Shown: positions 33,577-43,828 of the stretch, one piece after another | Numbering within the stretch: position 1 is the first letter of the stretch | How the letters are laid out: each line of letters begins with the position of its first letter | From: Apiotrichum sp. Y4204 | Lineage: Eukaryota; Basidiomycota; Tremellomycetes; Trichosporonales; Trichosporonaceae | NCBI GenBank assembly: GCA_025531455.1 | Contig: JAMYHL010000083.1 | Location: forward strand, 1-64,000 | Length of the DNA stretch: 64,000 nucleotides | Reading direction: 5' to 3' | The notes under the pieces: generated by a model | The model's input: the letters and a program-made list of their open reading frames with translations, nothing else | What the model was told of the DNA's origin: nothing | The model's database searches: none | Position numbers and translations under genes: made by a program

Positions 33577-35299
33577 ATGGCCGACTTTGACGAGAAATAC
33601 GAGCATTATCACAAGGATGGGACTTTGACCGAGGTAGTTCCAGCCGCCGGCGAGGCTGAACTCGGGCGTGGTCGCCACAAGGAGACGCTGAGGACCTTCC
33701 GCCCGCGCCACATCCAGATGATATAAGTTAACCCTGTGTATCTCATTTGCTGACTGTCACTGGTATCGGCGGCGCCATTGGAACCGGTCTCTTCGTGGGA
33801 ACCGGCACGTCGCTCTCATACGCCGGACCGCTGTCGCTTGTTCTCGGATACGCGATGTACGGTGCCCTCGTGTTGATGACGTTCAATGCCGTCGGCGAAA
33901 TGACTACCTACCTACCCATCGACGGTTCGATCCTCCAGTTCGCAGCCCGCTTCGTCGACCCATCCTACGGATTTGCCATGGCATGGCTGTGCATCTACAA
34001 TAACTCGGTGACAGTCGCAGCTGAAGCTACTGCAGTTGCCAGTATCATCAAGTTTTGGAACGAAGACATCAACAGTGGCGTGTGGTGCGCGCTATTCACG
34101 GTCTCTGTTCTTCTGATCAACATCTTCGGCTCGCGCTTCTTCGGCGAGGGCGAGTTCTGGTTCTCGTCGTTCAAGGTCTTGCTCGTCTTCATGATGATGT
34201 TCTTCACCGTCATCACCATGCTGGGTGGAAACCCCCAACACGATCGCTACGGGTTCCGCTACTGGAAGGATCCCGGCGTCATGCGCGAGTACCTCGTTCC
34301 CGGCGGCCTCGGCAAGTTCCTTGGACTGTGGAGCGTCTTCATCCAGGCCGCATTTGCTTATGGAGGCCCCGACTTTGTGGCAATGACAGCAGGTTGGTTC
34401 TGGAAGCTATTAGTCGCGCTGACAATGCAGGAGAGGCAAAGTACCCCCGCCGCGTTCTCCCCAACGTCTTCCAGCGCGTCATCTTCCGCCTCCTCTTCTT
34501 CTACATTGGCGGCACAATCTGTATCGGCATCCTTGTGCCGTACAACGACCCGAAACTCACCGGAAACGGCGGCGACGGCACACCCCCGATTGTCATTGGT
34601 GCTGACAGGCTCGGAGTGCCGGTGCTACCGCACATTATCAACGCCATCATCCTCACTTCGGCCTGGTCGGCTGGATGCTGCTTGACCTTTACCGCCTCCC
34701 GTAATATCTACGCTGCCGCAATCAATGGACACGCGCCCGCCCTCTTCCTCAAGACCTGGCGCGGGGTGCCCATCAATGCCATCATCGCGGTTACGTTAGT
34801 TTCCTGCCTCGCCTTCATGTCCGTCAGCGACAAGGCTATTACCGTCTTCTCATGGATCACCAACATTCTCGGCGGCATGTGGATCCTCGACCTGTGGATG
34901 CAAAACGTGCTGTATCTACGCTTCCGCGCCGGCGTCGAGGCTCAAGGAATCGACCGCTCGTCCTTCAGGTTCTACCGTCGTGGTCAGAAGGGCTTTTCGT
35001 GGATCTGTGTCTTCGGTTACGGCCTCATCTTCCTCACCAACGGCTTCAAGGTGTTTATTAAGGGCCACTGGAGCATCCGCGACTTCCTCTTCGCGTACCT
35101 CGTCCTACCCCTCGGCATCCTCTTCTACGTAGGCCACAAGCTCTACAACGTCTTTGTGGAGGGTGGCCGCTGGCGCTGGCTGCGCGGTGAGGAGATGGAC
35201 TTTACCACCGGCAAGAAGGAGATCGACGATGACGAGCTCACGTACCCGCCTGTGGGACACACCCGCAAGGCGAGGTTCGAGCGCTGGCTGTGGGGTTAG
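33577..35299 (+). CDS. Amino-acid permease (APC/YAT family)
   Basis: Exons 33577-33722, 33761-34392 and 34431-35299 give 548 aa. After a charged cytosolic N-terminus, RPRHIQMI joins to GIGGAIGTGLFVGTG, the family's first-helix signature. About twelve hydrophobic segments follow, with AGEAKYPRRVLP (the conserved loop after helix 6) rebuilt by the second splice. It imports amino acids with protons across the plasma membrane. The first intron has no GT or AG: the only join that restores the signature uses ATAAGT at 33723 and AC at 33759-33760, with a CTGAC branch site. The second donor is GTTGGT. If the AT-AC splice did not occur the gene would stop at 33724. Confidence 0.85.
33723..33760 (+). 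other. Apparent AT-AC intron (38 nt)
   Basis: The sequence starts ATAAGT, ends CTGACTGTCAC and removes an in-frame TAA (33724-33726). Between that stop and the permease signature there is no usable AG, so no GT-AG alternative exists. The donor otherwise follows the GTAAGT consensus with G1 changed to A, which fits a U2-type AT-AC intron rather than the U12 ATATCC type. Confidence 0.6.
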
Positions 35300-35765
35300 G
35301 TCTTAGGGACGTCTGTTGTGTCTGTAGTGGTAAGAAGTCAGAAGTCAAATGCACGTGTGATCATTGTAAATGTCAGGCAGTCAACTGTTCACAGTGACAA
35401 GTGGCGGTACAGAGAAGCACACTGTTCCCTACTGATGCCGGTCAGGCTCGGAGGCCCTCACTCAGTCTGGGCTGGCCCCAAGGTTTAGTAGCCGCTGGCA
35501 CTGTTCTACCACATTAACATGAGAGGCTCGATACTGACCTACAGAGGCGCGAATAGTGAATGGTGTATGTAGCGGTTTTGTGCCTGACGCCGCCTTGAAA
35601 CCAATGTCCGTTGTTACTATGATCCACAAAGTCCACAAATGTCCGTAGGAAGTGACTCCCCTGCTTGCCAGAAACCTCGCTAGCCTCTTGAATTGGCCTG
35701 GCTGGCGTGCTAGACGGTGAGAAAGTCTCATCGTCTTACCGTGAAGCCAGCCCTTCCGACGTCGC

Positions 35766-36531
35766 TCAATGTTTCACAACGCTCCACTTCTGGTTGTTGT
35801 TGTTGGCGTAGCACGTCCAGATTTGGGGAACCGCGCCATTAGCCACCAGTCCGTCCTTGAGGTCCATGCAGTAATCTGAGGTGAGCGACGATCTTGTCAC
35901 AGAAGAAGTGATGAACACAGGGGACGCACTCGTGCCAGCAAGCTTGAAGTTCGCTCCACCATCGTACTGCCATTGCACGGAGTCCGGGGCCGGAGCGGGG
36001 GACTGAGCAGGCCAGGTGGGCGAGGGGCAATCAAAGAGGGAGTGGAGCTGGCCGTCAAAGGGGTTGAAGCCGTACTTTCCGTCTGTGTGTCAGCTGTGCG
36101 GAGGTGGGTAGTCTGAGGTGCCCTACAGGCCTTCTGATCCCATCATTCCTTCAACCTTTCAGCACTCACAGGAGCCGCCACTCATGCATTTGGGTGATTG
36201 AGGTCCGTTGCTGTAGATGTACGTGTAGCCATTGACAACATACCAATACGACGCCGGGTCATCGAGGTTGCAGTCGACGCTTGATGTCAGCAACAAGGTC
36301 TGTAATAAGAGCCCAGCGCACAACTAGAAGAAGTGTGGTTCGTTGTTATGGTGCTCACAGGTGAACGCTCCAGTGGTTAAAACTGTCCGCTGCAAACGGT
36401 ACCAGACACTTGCCGCAGTTCCCGCCGGGGTGGATGGTCACTTTGTGGGCATTGGAGGGGACGGCGGCCGCCGAGACAGTGGTGGCCAAAAGGGACAGTG
36501 CGGACGCAGCAAGAACAGCGGCAACAAGCAT
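35766..36531 (-). CDS. Secreted ricin-B-fold (CBM13-like) lectin
   Basis: Exons 36359-36531, 36170-36279 and 35766-36082 give 199 aa. A signal peptide (LVAAVLAASALSLLATTVSA) precedes HKVTIHPGGNCGKCLVPF, a typical first beta-trefoil subdomain. The C-terminal subdomain reads DYCMDLKDGLVANGAVPQIW then NNNNQKW, the QxW motif of the fold. No catalytic domain is attached. Such proteins bind galactose-type or other sugars outside the cell; only the fold name refers to ricin and no toxin chain is present. All three joins keep phase. The gene at 58070-58702 is a related, damaged copy type. Confidence 0.82.
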
Positions 36532-37061
36532 GATAAATGGAGGGTGGAGTGAGCAGAGAGAGAGGAGAATCAGAAAAGCAGAAGTGGCAAGGAGGACATC
36601 TGGGCATTAATACCATTGGCTCTCCCACTATGCACGACGTGTGGAGCAAGGAGGGCATGCAGCGAGGAATGGCTGCTTATTTTGTTGATCCATGGCTCTC
36701 GGTACGTGACCAGTCGGAGCAGCATGTTGCATTTGCGTGTGTCTGCCGAACGGGTCGCGATGATCGAAGAAGAGAGCAGGTGACCGCAGACTAGGTTATT
36801 TGGTTCTTCATCATACCACAACTCTGGGTCTTCCGCACGTATCAAGAACCCACCCTCTCATCGTTCGCGATGAGCGTCATGGGTCTTTGGGGGTCTTCTG
36901 AATTCCTTTTGCATCTGTTCTGCCTGATTCCAACTACTTTTCTGTTGTTCACATTCCATCTCTGCGTCTGACCCGCTGATCCACTAAGCCAACCTTTTCG
37001 CGATAGATTAAAAAGAACAACGGCTCCGACGCATAGCCTTCTGGAGCCCCGCACAGCTCGA
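36532..37061. other. Intergenic region
   Basis: It holds the upstream side of the lectin gene. No gene was seen. Confidence 0.35.
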
Positions 37062-37381
37062 TCACATCCGAGCTGTCATGGGATGTGCGACGACGCGACT
37101 ATACTTGCAATCTTGAAGGACCAGGGCAAAGTCCAACGCCAAAGGGTAAGCCTTCGGGATATCCGGTTTGTAGAATGGGATTGTGACACAGGACACCTCG
37201 ACGCCGCCTCGGGCCTCATTTAGAACGGTTGCGCACGAGATGGGCCAGTTTCCAGGAACCAGGACCTCATCTCGTGCCCAGTCCGTAAGGTCCGTCGTAC
37301 GCACTGCCCATTCAACAACAGCCCATCTGTCACATCTGAATAGAGTGGTAGAGCCGCGTTTGAACCTATCTTGTGGACCTG
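37062..37381 (-). CDS. Exon-like open frame, unknown
   Basis: From an acceptor-like TTAATCAG next to 37381 the minus frame is open for about 105 codons to a TAG. It reads protein-like, e.g. DLTDWARDEVLVPGNWP and DIPKAYPLALDFALVLQD. There is no ATG in a good position, and I could not find a convincing upstream exon in 37383-37700. It may be the last exon of a small gene or a gene fragment. No domain recognised. Confidence 0.3.
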
Positions 37382-37695
37382 ATTAACTATGGACGCTCAG
37401 CGGCGACACAGTGAGGTACAGACGTTTTCTGGCACCGTTGGCTAGAAGCGCATGTTGCCGTCGGAGACAGGAGCGTGTATCTGTTACATCCCCGCCGCGG
37501 AAAAGGAACTGTACCTCGCCACGACCATGTCTCCGATGCCTCCAGCCAGACCACCGACCGCTTGCAAACACAGTTCCGGCTTGCCGTAATCTTACCGCCT
37601 TGGACTGTTCTCTCCTATTGACAGTCCACTCCTACGGTAGCCACTTTGCGGCGTGGGGGTCGCAAAAGTAGGTTGGGGATCCCGGTAGCAAGAAG

Positions 37696-37702
37696 TATAT
37701 AA
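37696..37702 (+). promoter_or_regulatory. TATA box of the small Cys-rich gene
   Basis: TATATAA lies 66 bp before the ATG at 37762. Confidence 0.6.
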
Positions 37703-37761
37703 CTGGAGGCGAGTACAGCTACCTGGATGACCCTCTCCATCCAAGAAACCTCCAACACGCC

Positions 37762-38127
37762 ATGGTCTCGTGCACGTTCATTCTCATCGCTTCCCCGTTT
37801 TTCCTCAGCGCCATCGTCTCCGCGGCGCCAACGGCAGGCGAGAATGGCACTCCAGCTGAGGGTAGAGTGGCTGCGGGCCGTGGAGGGCTGCAGTCTTTCA
37901 ACGGTGCTGGTGGCGAGGAGATCAAGTGCCCGACACCCGAGTCTCTGGGGCTGGAGGTTTCCACCATCAACTGTTGTTATGACGACGGCAAAGGGTGTGA
38001 GTATGGCCCGTCTTCTTATTTGACAACCTCCCCACCCACTGACAGCTCAGCGGCGTTCTGGTGCCCGTGGTACAAGGATTGTGATGACAGCACCGGCTCG
38101 TGGATGTGCCGCAACACCGACGTGTAG
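37762..38127 (+). CDS. Small secreted cysteine-rich protein
   Basis: The signal peptide (CTFILIASPFFLSAIVSA) is followed by a Gly-rich segment and a Cys-rich C-terminus (INCCYDDGKG, FWCPWYKDCDD, WMCRNTDV). Read straight through it is 121 aa. A 51-nt intron at 37995-38045 (donor GTGTGA, branch CTGAC, acceptor ACAG) is also in frame and would give 104 aa. The spliced form is likelier because 51 nt is the usual intron size here. No family recognised; effector-like or antimicrobial roles are only guesses. Confidence 0.72.
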   Translation: MVSCTFILIASPFFLSAIVSAAPTAGENGTPAEGRVAAGRGGLQSFNGAGGEEIKCPTPESLGLEVSTINCCYDDGKGCEYGPSSYLTTSPPTDSSAAFWCPWYKDCDDSTGSWMCRNTDV

Positions 38128-38483
38128 CTCCGGCGGAACGAGTCCATGGTTTCGGGCCACAACCTAATGTAATTCCCCCTTTCGTATGGCCCCAGGTTGG
38201 GCTTCTGGCTTGCATACATACTGTAGGTGATATGTGATGTGTGTAACAACTCTTTGTGCTTTTGTGAAGCGGACACACGTCCGTTGGCTGCTATTGTCGC
38301 GGCTTGATCTTGTTGTTCTTTCCGCGGCTTGGCAAGCGCATGGCTTGGCGCACCAGAATAACTCTGCTAGCTCTGTCCTCTGACTGGCTCGACATCGGTC
38401 GCTGGCCCAAGATAACAAAGATGTATGTACATTAATAAGGCAACTACTAAGCAACTTGAAGTCTAACAGGATGCCGTCTACAC

Positions 38484-39944
38484 TTATGCCTTCGCCTGCA
38501 CGCCTGTGCCCGGATTCTCCAGCTCAAAGTCGAACCGCTCCTGAAGCTCGTACCCGTCCTCGCCGAGGTACTGCATCATGGACATGACGGACACGCCGTC
38601 ACGGAAAAGCCACGGGTCCTCGCTGACCCGCTGCCACTCCTCAACCTTGTTCCGCAGCTCCTTGAGGGTCTCAGCGTAGTCGCTGTCGTTGGCGAGGTTG
38701 CGCACTTCAGCGGGGTCGGCCTCAAGATCGAACAGCTCCTCTGGCCCACGACGGAGATACTGCGTGAGCGTCCGCTTGCCGAGAAGCAGGTCCTTCTTGC
38801 CTCCGCCGACATCCACCTTGGGCTCATTGCGCATTGCGTCCCAGCTCTTGCTCGCGAAAATGTCCGCCGAGAAGGGAAAGTCGAGCTGCCAGCAAATGTT
38901 GCGGTGGTACTTGAATCGCGGGGTGCGGATGAACCGCGTCGGGTAGTAGTTTGTCACCTCGTGGAATGTGTGGGAGCCATACACCTCCTTCCAGTCGTCG
39001 GGGGCGTCGGTGGCGTCCAGGATGGGGAGGATGGAGCGGCCGTGGCGCTTCGGGGCGCCCTCTGCCGGCTGAGGAGAGACACCAGCCCAGTCGAGGAACG
39101 TGGGGAGAATGTCCACATACGACACCATGGAGAGGTTGGTGGCACCCTCCGGACCACTGGGGGTGCGGACGATCATCGGAAGGCAGACGCCAGCATCGTA
39201 GAGAGTGGTCTTGGAGTTGAGGAACGGCGCCCCGTTATCACTGACAAACATGACAAGGGTGTCATCGGCATGGCCGGAGGCAGCGAGTGCGTCGAGCACG
39301 AGTCCTACCGCGACATCCATGCGCGAAATCGATTGATAGTACTCGGCCAGCTCGGTACGGACAGCCGGCAAGTCGTTCATGTAGTACGGCACCTCGACGT
39401 CCTTGGGGTCGTACTTTGTTTCCTTTGTGCCGGGGTAGTCTACGTTGTTGCCGAAACCGCCGCGGGTGGTGTCGCGGTGGGGATCCGTAAAACCGATGGT
39501 AAGGCAGAAGGGCTTGTCCTCCTTGTTTGCCCGGTTGAGAAAGTCGGTCGTCCGGTCGGCAAGCCATTTGGGGTCTCGCGATCCGTTCTCGTCTCGCACG
39601 GTCCATGGGTATACGGCTGGGGTACCGACGTGAACCTTGTTGATGATGCCCGTGAGATACCCAGCCTTGTTGAACAGCGCGGGCATCGACTCGACATGGT
39701 CGAACGTCACAAAGTGGTGAAATGTGTGGTTGAGACCATAGAGACCGTTACTGTGGGTATGGAGACCAGTGTAGATGACTGAGCGAGAGCCCGAACACGA
39801 CGCTGTGCTTGCGAATGCTCGCTCGAACCGGACTCCCTCCTTTGCCAGCGCGTCGACATGTGGTGTCTTTACAGCAGCGCCGTAGCAGCCCAGATTCTTG
39901 CCGAGATCGTCGGCAATCATGAGAAGGATGTTCTTGTGGGTCAT
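38484..39944 (-). CDS. Type I sulfatase
   Basis: A single uninterrupted frame of 486 aa starts at an ATG at 39944. NILLMIADDLGKNLGCYG carries the metal-binding Asp pair, CSGSRS (about residues 49-54) is the formylglycine site in Cys-type form, and FVSDNGAPF holds the second metal-ligand DN. The order and spacing fit alkaline-phosphatase-superfamily sulfatases, near the N-sulfoglucosamine sulfohydrolase or choline-sulfatase-like groups. The substrate cannot be told. Glycine stands where P or A is commonest in the C-x-P/A-S-R signature. There is no signal peptide, suggesting a cytosolic enzyme for sulfate scavenging. The lack of introns is unusual for this window and may indicate bacterial origin. 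Confidence 0.88.
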   Translation of the reverse strand: MTHKNILLMIADDLGKNLGCYGAAVKTPHVDALAKEGVRFERAFASTASCSGSRSVIYTGLHTHSNGLYGLNHTFHHFVTFDHVESMPALFNKAGYLTGIINKVHVGTPAVYPWTVRDENGSRDPKWLADRTTDFLNRANKEDKPFCLTIGFTDPHRDTTRGGFGNNVDYPGTKETKYDPKDVEVPYYMNDLPAVRTELAEYYQSISRMDVAVGLVLDALAASGHADDTLVMFVSDNGAPFLNSKTTLYDAGVCLPMIVRTPSGPEGATNLSMVSYVDILPTFLDWAGVSPQPAEGAPKRHGRSILPILDATDAPDDWKEVYGSHTFHEVTNYYPTRFIRTPRFKYHRNICWQLDFPFSADIFASKSWDAMRNEPKVDVGGGKKDLLLGKRTLTQYLRRGPEELFDLEADPAEVRNLANDSDYAETLKELRNKVEEWQRVSEDPWLFRDGVSVMSMMQYLGEDGYELQERFDFELENPGTGVQAKA

Positions 39945-41556
39945 GGTGGCGTATCGTGCGATGGTGGCTGTGAAGGACTGTCTACGTGCAATGTTGACTT
40001 TGTTATATCTGAGGTCTCTGACAAGCGCCGCCGATGCAAAGGGTTGAGAGAGTGTTCATGTTTGCGATCCGACCTGTACCGGACAGAGTCCTTGAATTGT
40101 CGGCCGAGCGTCAAGCACAAGTATTCCAAACGACGGGTCCCACAAGGTGCGGAATGCGGTCCCGATTGTCGAATTGTCGAATACGGCGCGTAATTGTCGA
40201 ATACCGCTACCCGATTGTCGAATGCTCGACCTGGATGTGGAATCCCATAAGCGTTTTTCTGGAACGGAACGGCGGGACAGCCAGCAGCCGACGCAAAAAC
40301 AAATCCCTTCCCGTTGTGTGGGGCATGTGGGGCCGCAGCCGTTCGTCGAGCGCAGATGGCAGACGACCAGTGTGTGACAAGCGACCCCACTGTCCACCGG
40401 AAGGGTGAGGGTGAGGGTGAGGACATTAACGTTGGGCATGTGACCAGGGAGAGACAGGGACCCCAGGGACCAGGTGGACCGGGTGGACCAGACCTGCAAC
40501 CTCTGATAGCTCTCTGATCCGAGACATGCACGTCTCGTCAGGGACCGACCGAGAGTGCGCGGGTTAGTACCTTTGACCGCGATCGACTGACTGTGTAAGG
40601 TAGCCTCACGCGCGCGGCTATTCTGAGCTCCACAGGCTAGGCAATCCCTTGGAAATCTCGGCCGCTCCATCCCCGGCCGTCGCTGTCTTCGTGATTTGCG
40701 GGGTATGTGGCGGCATGTGGCGCGAGTGCGCTCGCTTCCACCCCGCTGTTCACCATCTCTCTAAGCCGAGAGTTCGGACAACGAACACGGAGATCCAGAA
40801 GGAGAAGGGAGCTCCCTCTATGCCCTCTAGCGGCACTTGCCCGCTTGTCCCTGTACCCTGCCCCAGATCCGTTTGCCGGTTGTCCAGGAATTCGTGTAGT
40901 GCTTGCCGTGCGTGCTCCACCTTCGGTCTGCCCAAGTTACAGCACAATGTAGTGAGTATCTTTCAGGCCTCTGCATTCCCAAAGACCAGGCCATCGCTAC
41001 ACGATAAACGAATGGAAAGATGTTCCAACGACGAATAAGCAGGGGTCTGGGGTAAGGGCAGCTACTTTGAGTCAACTTTGTCTCTTTCATGTGCCGTAAC
41101 ACTCCCCGTGGATGGGGTAAATTGATTACGGCTTTGGTGTGGCCGTTGCCTTTGTTGACTGCTCCTGTGCCCTCGAGTCGGTTGACCCCTGCTAGGACAC
41201 CTTGTAAAGCCTGCTAGGACATCTTGTAAAGCGCGGCTACTGATGTCCCATCAAGCTTACCCGCCCTGGTTCCCTACGTCACGAGAAACCGATGGCGACC
41301 AGAGAGGTGCTGTGGAGACAATGTTTCGTGAGCTTGGCACCCGACGACAATACTTTGATGCGCAGAAGCGAAGGTTGCAAAATAGTGGTCGACTGACCGA
41401 CGCGATACAAAAGGCGATAACATCACAAAGCAGAAGAACTACATCCCCACTGGACTTCAGAGACCGCATACAGACTGACCGCACCGTCGATATCTCACCC
41501 TGGCACACACGACACTTGTCAGCCAATTGGTCTGATCCAGCACCACCCGCGGCGCC
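39945..41556. promoter_or_regulatory. Intergenic region with TTGTCGAAT motif cluster
   Basis: Four copies of TTGTCGAAT occur at 40166-40226, with spacers of 1-16 bp. On the sulfatase strand they read ATTCGACAA and lie ~220-280 bp upstream of its ATG. A short GGGTGA array follows at 40405-40422. No gene is supported between 39945 and 41556. Confidence 0.4.
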
Positions 41557-43240
41557 ATGAGCATCATCACCAACAATGTGATCACGCAGAACTACACTCT
41601 GAGGCTGTTCCTCACGAGTCTGCTGCTTACGCTGAGTTCTGCGAACTTTGCCTTCGACAACCAGGGCTTTGGTCAAGTGAGTGGCACTGATCGTGTGCGA
41701 GCGAGTATCTTCTGACTCCCACAAGACCCAAGCCATGGACCCGTTCAGGAGGAGGTTCGGTGACCCTCAGCCAGCGGGGAAGAAGCCGACACTGCCAGCA
41801 GGCTTTCTCGCACAGTCGAACGCGTTCCCATTTATTCTTCTTGCCTTTGGTAGGTCGACTACCGTTTGTTCTTGACAACTGACAATGAAAGGAATAGTCC
41901 TCGGTAGCGAAATCTCCTCTCGGTTTGGCCGGCGTATGACCGTCTTCACTATGTCGATCTGGGCAATGTGCTGCGTCCCCATTATCGTGACCTCGAAGAC
42001 CCGCAGTCAATTCCTAGCCGCACGGTGCCTCAACTCAATCTACATCGGCATGGAGATGTCTTGCATCCCAGTATACCAGGCTGAGATTGTACCCGCCCGT
42101 GTGCGTGGCCTTGCCGTGGCCAGTTACCAGATGTCGTTTGCCGTCGGCGGGTTTGTCATCTCGGGCATCTGTCACCGCACCGCAGAGATCAAGAATGACT
42201 GGGCATGGAAAATTCCTTTCCTGTGCTACCTCGTCGTCCCGGCCATTGTGTCGTCGCTCATCTGGTTCCAGCCCGAGTCTCCTCGCTGGCTCGCGTCGGC
42301 TGGTAAGATGGACGCTGCCCGCGCTTCACTCAGAAAGTTCCGCAAGGCAGACCACGATATCGAGCATGAGCTTGAACAGGTCATGCTTTCCCTCGAGGCT
42401 GAGAAGCTCCAGAGCACAGGATCCTACGTCGCGTGCTTCAAGGGACACAACCTCCGCCGTACCCTGATTGTCTTTGGCGTCAACTTCTTCCTGCAGGCCA
42501 CCGGACAGGCGTTCACGTCTCTCTACGGCCCGACCATCATCAAGGACCTCGAGACGATCAACCCGTTCAACTACACGCTTATCAACAACGGCCTTCAGCT
42601 GTTCATGTACTCCCTGAATGTTGGATTGAACGATGTTCTTGGACGCCGCCCTCTTATGCTTGCCAGTGCCTCATGCCAGGCAGTCTTCATGTATGTTATC
42701 GCTGGTTTGGGGACGATCAACAACCCCAGCGACGTAATCAAGTCGGCAACCGTGGCCTTTATCATCCTCTTCTCTCTCGGCTTCTGCTTTGGTTGGGCGC
42801 CTCTGTCGTATGTCATCTCGGCCGAGACCCCGTCCCAACAGCTCCGCGACAAGACGACGCGTATGGGATTCATTGTCGGCATCATCATGCAGTTCCTCGT
42901 CGCATTCACTCTGCCTTACCTCCTCTATGCGCCGTACGCCAACCTCCACATGAAGGTCGGGTTCATCTTTGCCCCGATCGCGACGCTTGCCGTCATCTGG
43001 GCCTACTTCTTCCTCCCCGAGTGCAAGGGTCTCCGCCTGGAGCAAATCGATCTGTTGTTCGAGGAGAAGGTTCCTGCCTACCGGTCGACTCGCTGGGTCG
43101 CAACTCACGCCAAGAAGGACGTCGTTGGTGTCGACGAGACCGGGCACATGGTCACCGAGGATGCCGGGAACGTCACCAAGACCATTTCCAACGACAACGA
43201 CAAGCCTTCTATTGACATGATTGAGAGCAGGCGTGTCTAA
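41557..43240 (+). CDS. MFS sugar transporter
   Basis: Exons 41557-41676, 41726-41849 and 41892-43240 give 530 aa. SRFGRRMTVF between helices 2 and 3, PESPRWL at the end of helix 6 and the repeat DVLGRRPLML are the classic sugar-porter (SP) signatures. Helix 5 has AEIVPARVRG. NQGF.Q after the first helix and a long cytosolic C-terminus resemble fungal maltose/alpha-glucoside or lactose-type carriers, but the substrate cannot be settled. It imports sugar with protons across the plasma membrane. The gene converges on the phenol hydroxylase gene, with ~590 bp between them. Confidence 0.9.
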
Positions 43241-43828
43241 GTGCTGAGCGCGCAGCGAGGTGAATAGGGATGGTCTACGCCGAGGAGCGAGTACTTTGGG
43301 AAGCAATTTCGGAAGCGATAGTATATCTGTGGGTACTGTAATACTGTAGATGGGATGCACTGGACGTTGCGATGTTCTACGTACGGTGCATGTACTGGTT
43401 GCGGTCGAGCGACGGTTATAGTACGATTCATAAGGAGTGACGAGCGAAGAAGGAAGTTTGCATATACAAAGGAGTGACGGCAGTTAAAGGTGCGACGGCG
43501 CAAGAGGAACCGAACGTACGAACGAGCCAGCGGCGGTGCGAGCCACAGCACGAGTGGCGGCGGAAGCCGACTGTCTCTCAACAGTTGCGACTCTCGCTTT
43601 GTCCAATGCAAGACATCCAGCCCGGTTCCGTCCTCGTTCGACAAACCGGCCCATAGGAAGAGCTTGCAAGATAAAGGAAAAAAAGATGCCATAAACAATG
43701 CATGAAAGCGGCCCGCCAAATGCCCAATACATATCTCACAGTGGTTCACGTTCTATAATGCTTCTCTTAAGCGTACACGGTACCAACGTCCTATCGCCCT
43801 ATCGCTGGTAGCTCGCTATGCGCACCCT

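Noticed and set aside
38904..39782. 292-codon plus-strand frame
   Set aside because: It is antisense to the sulfatase, whose catalytic motifs are intact on the minus strand.
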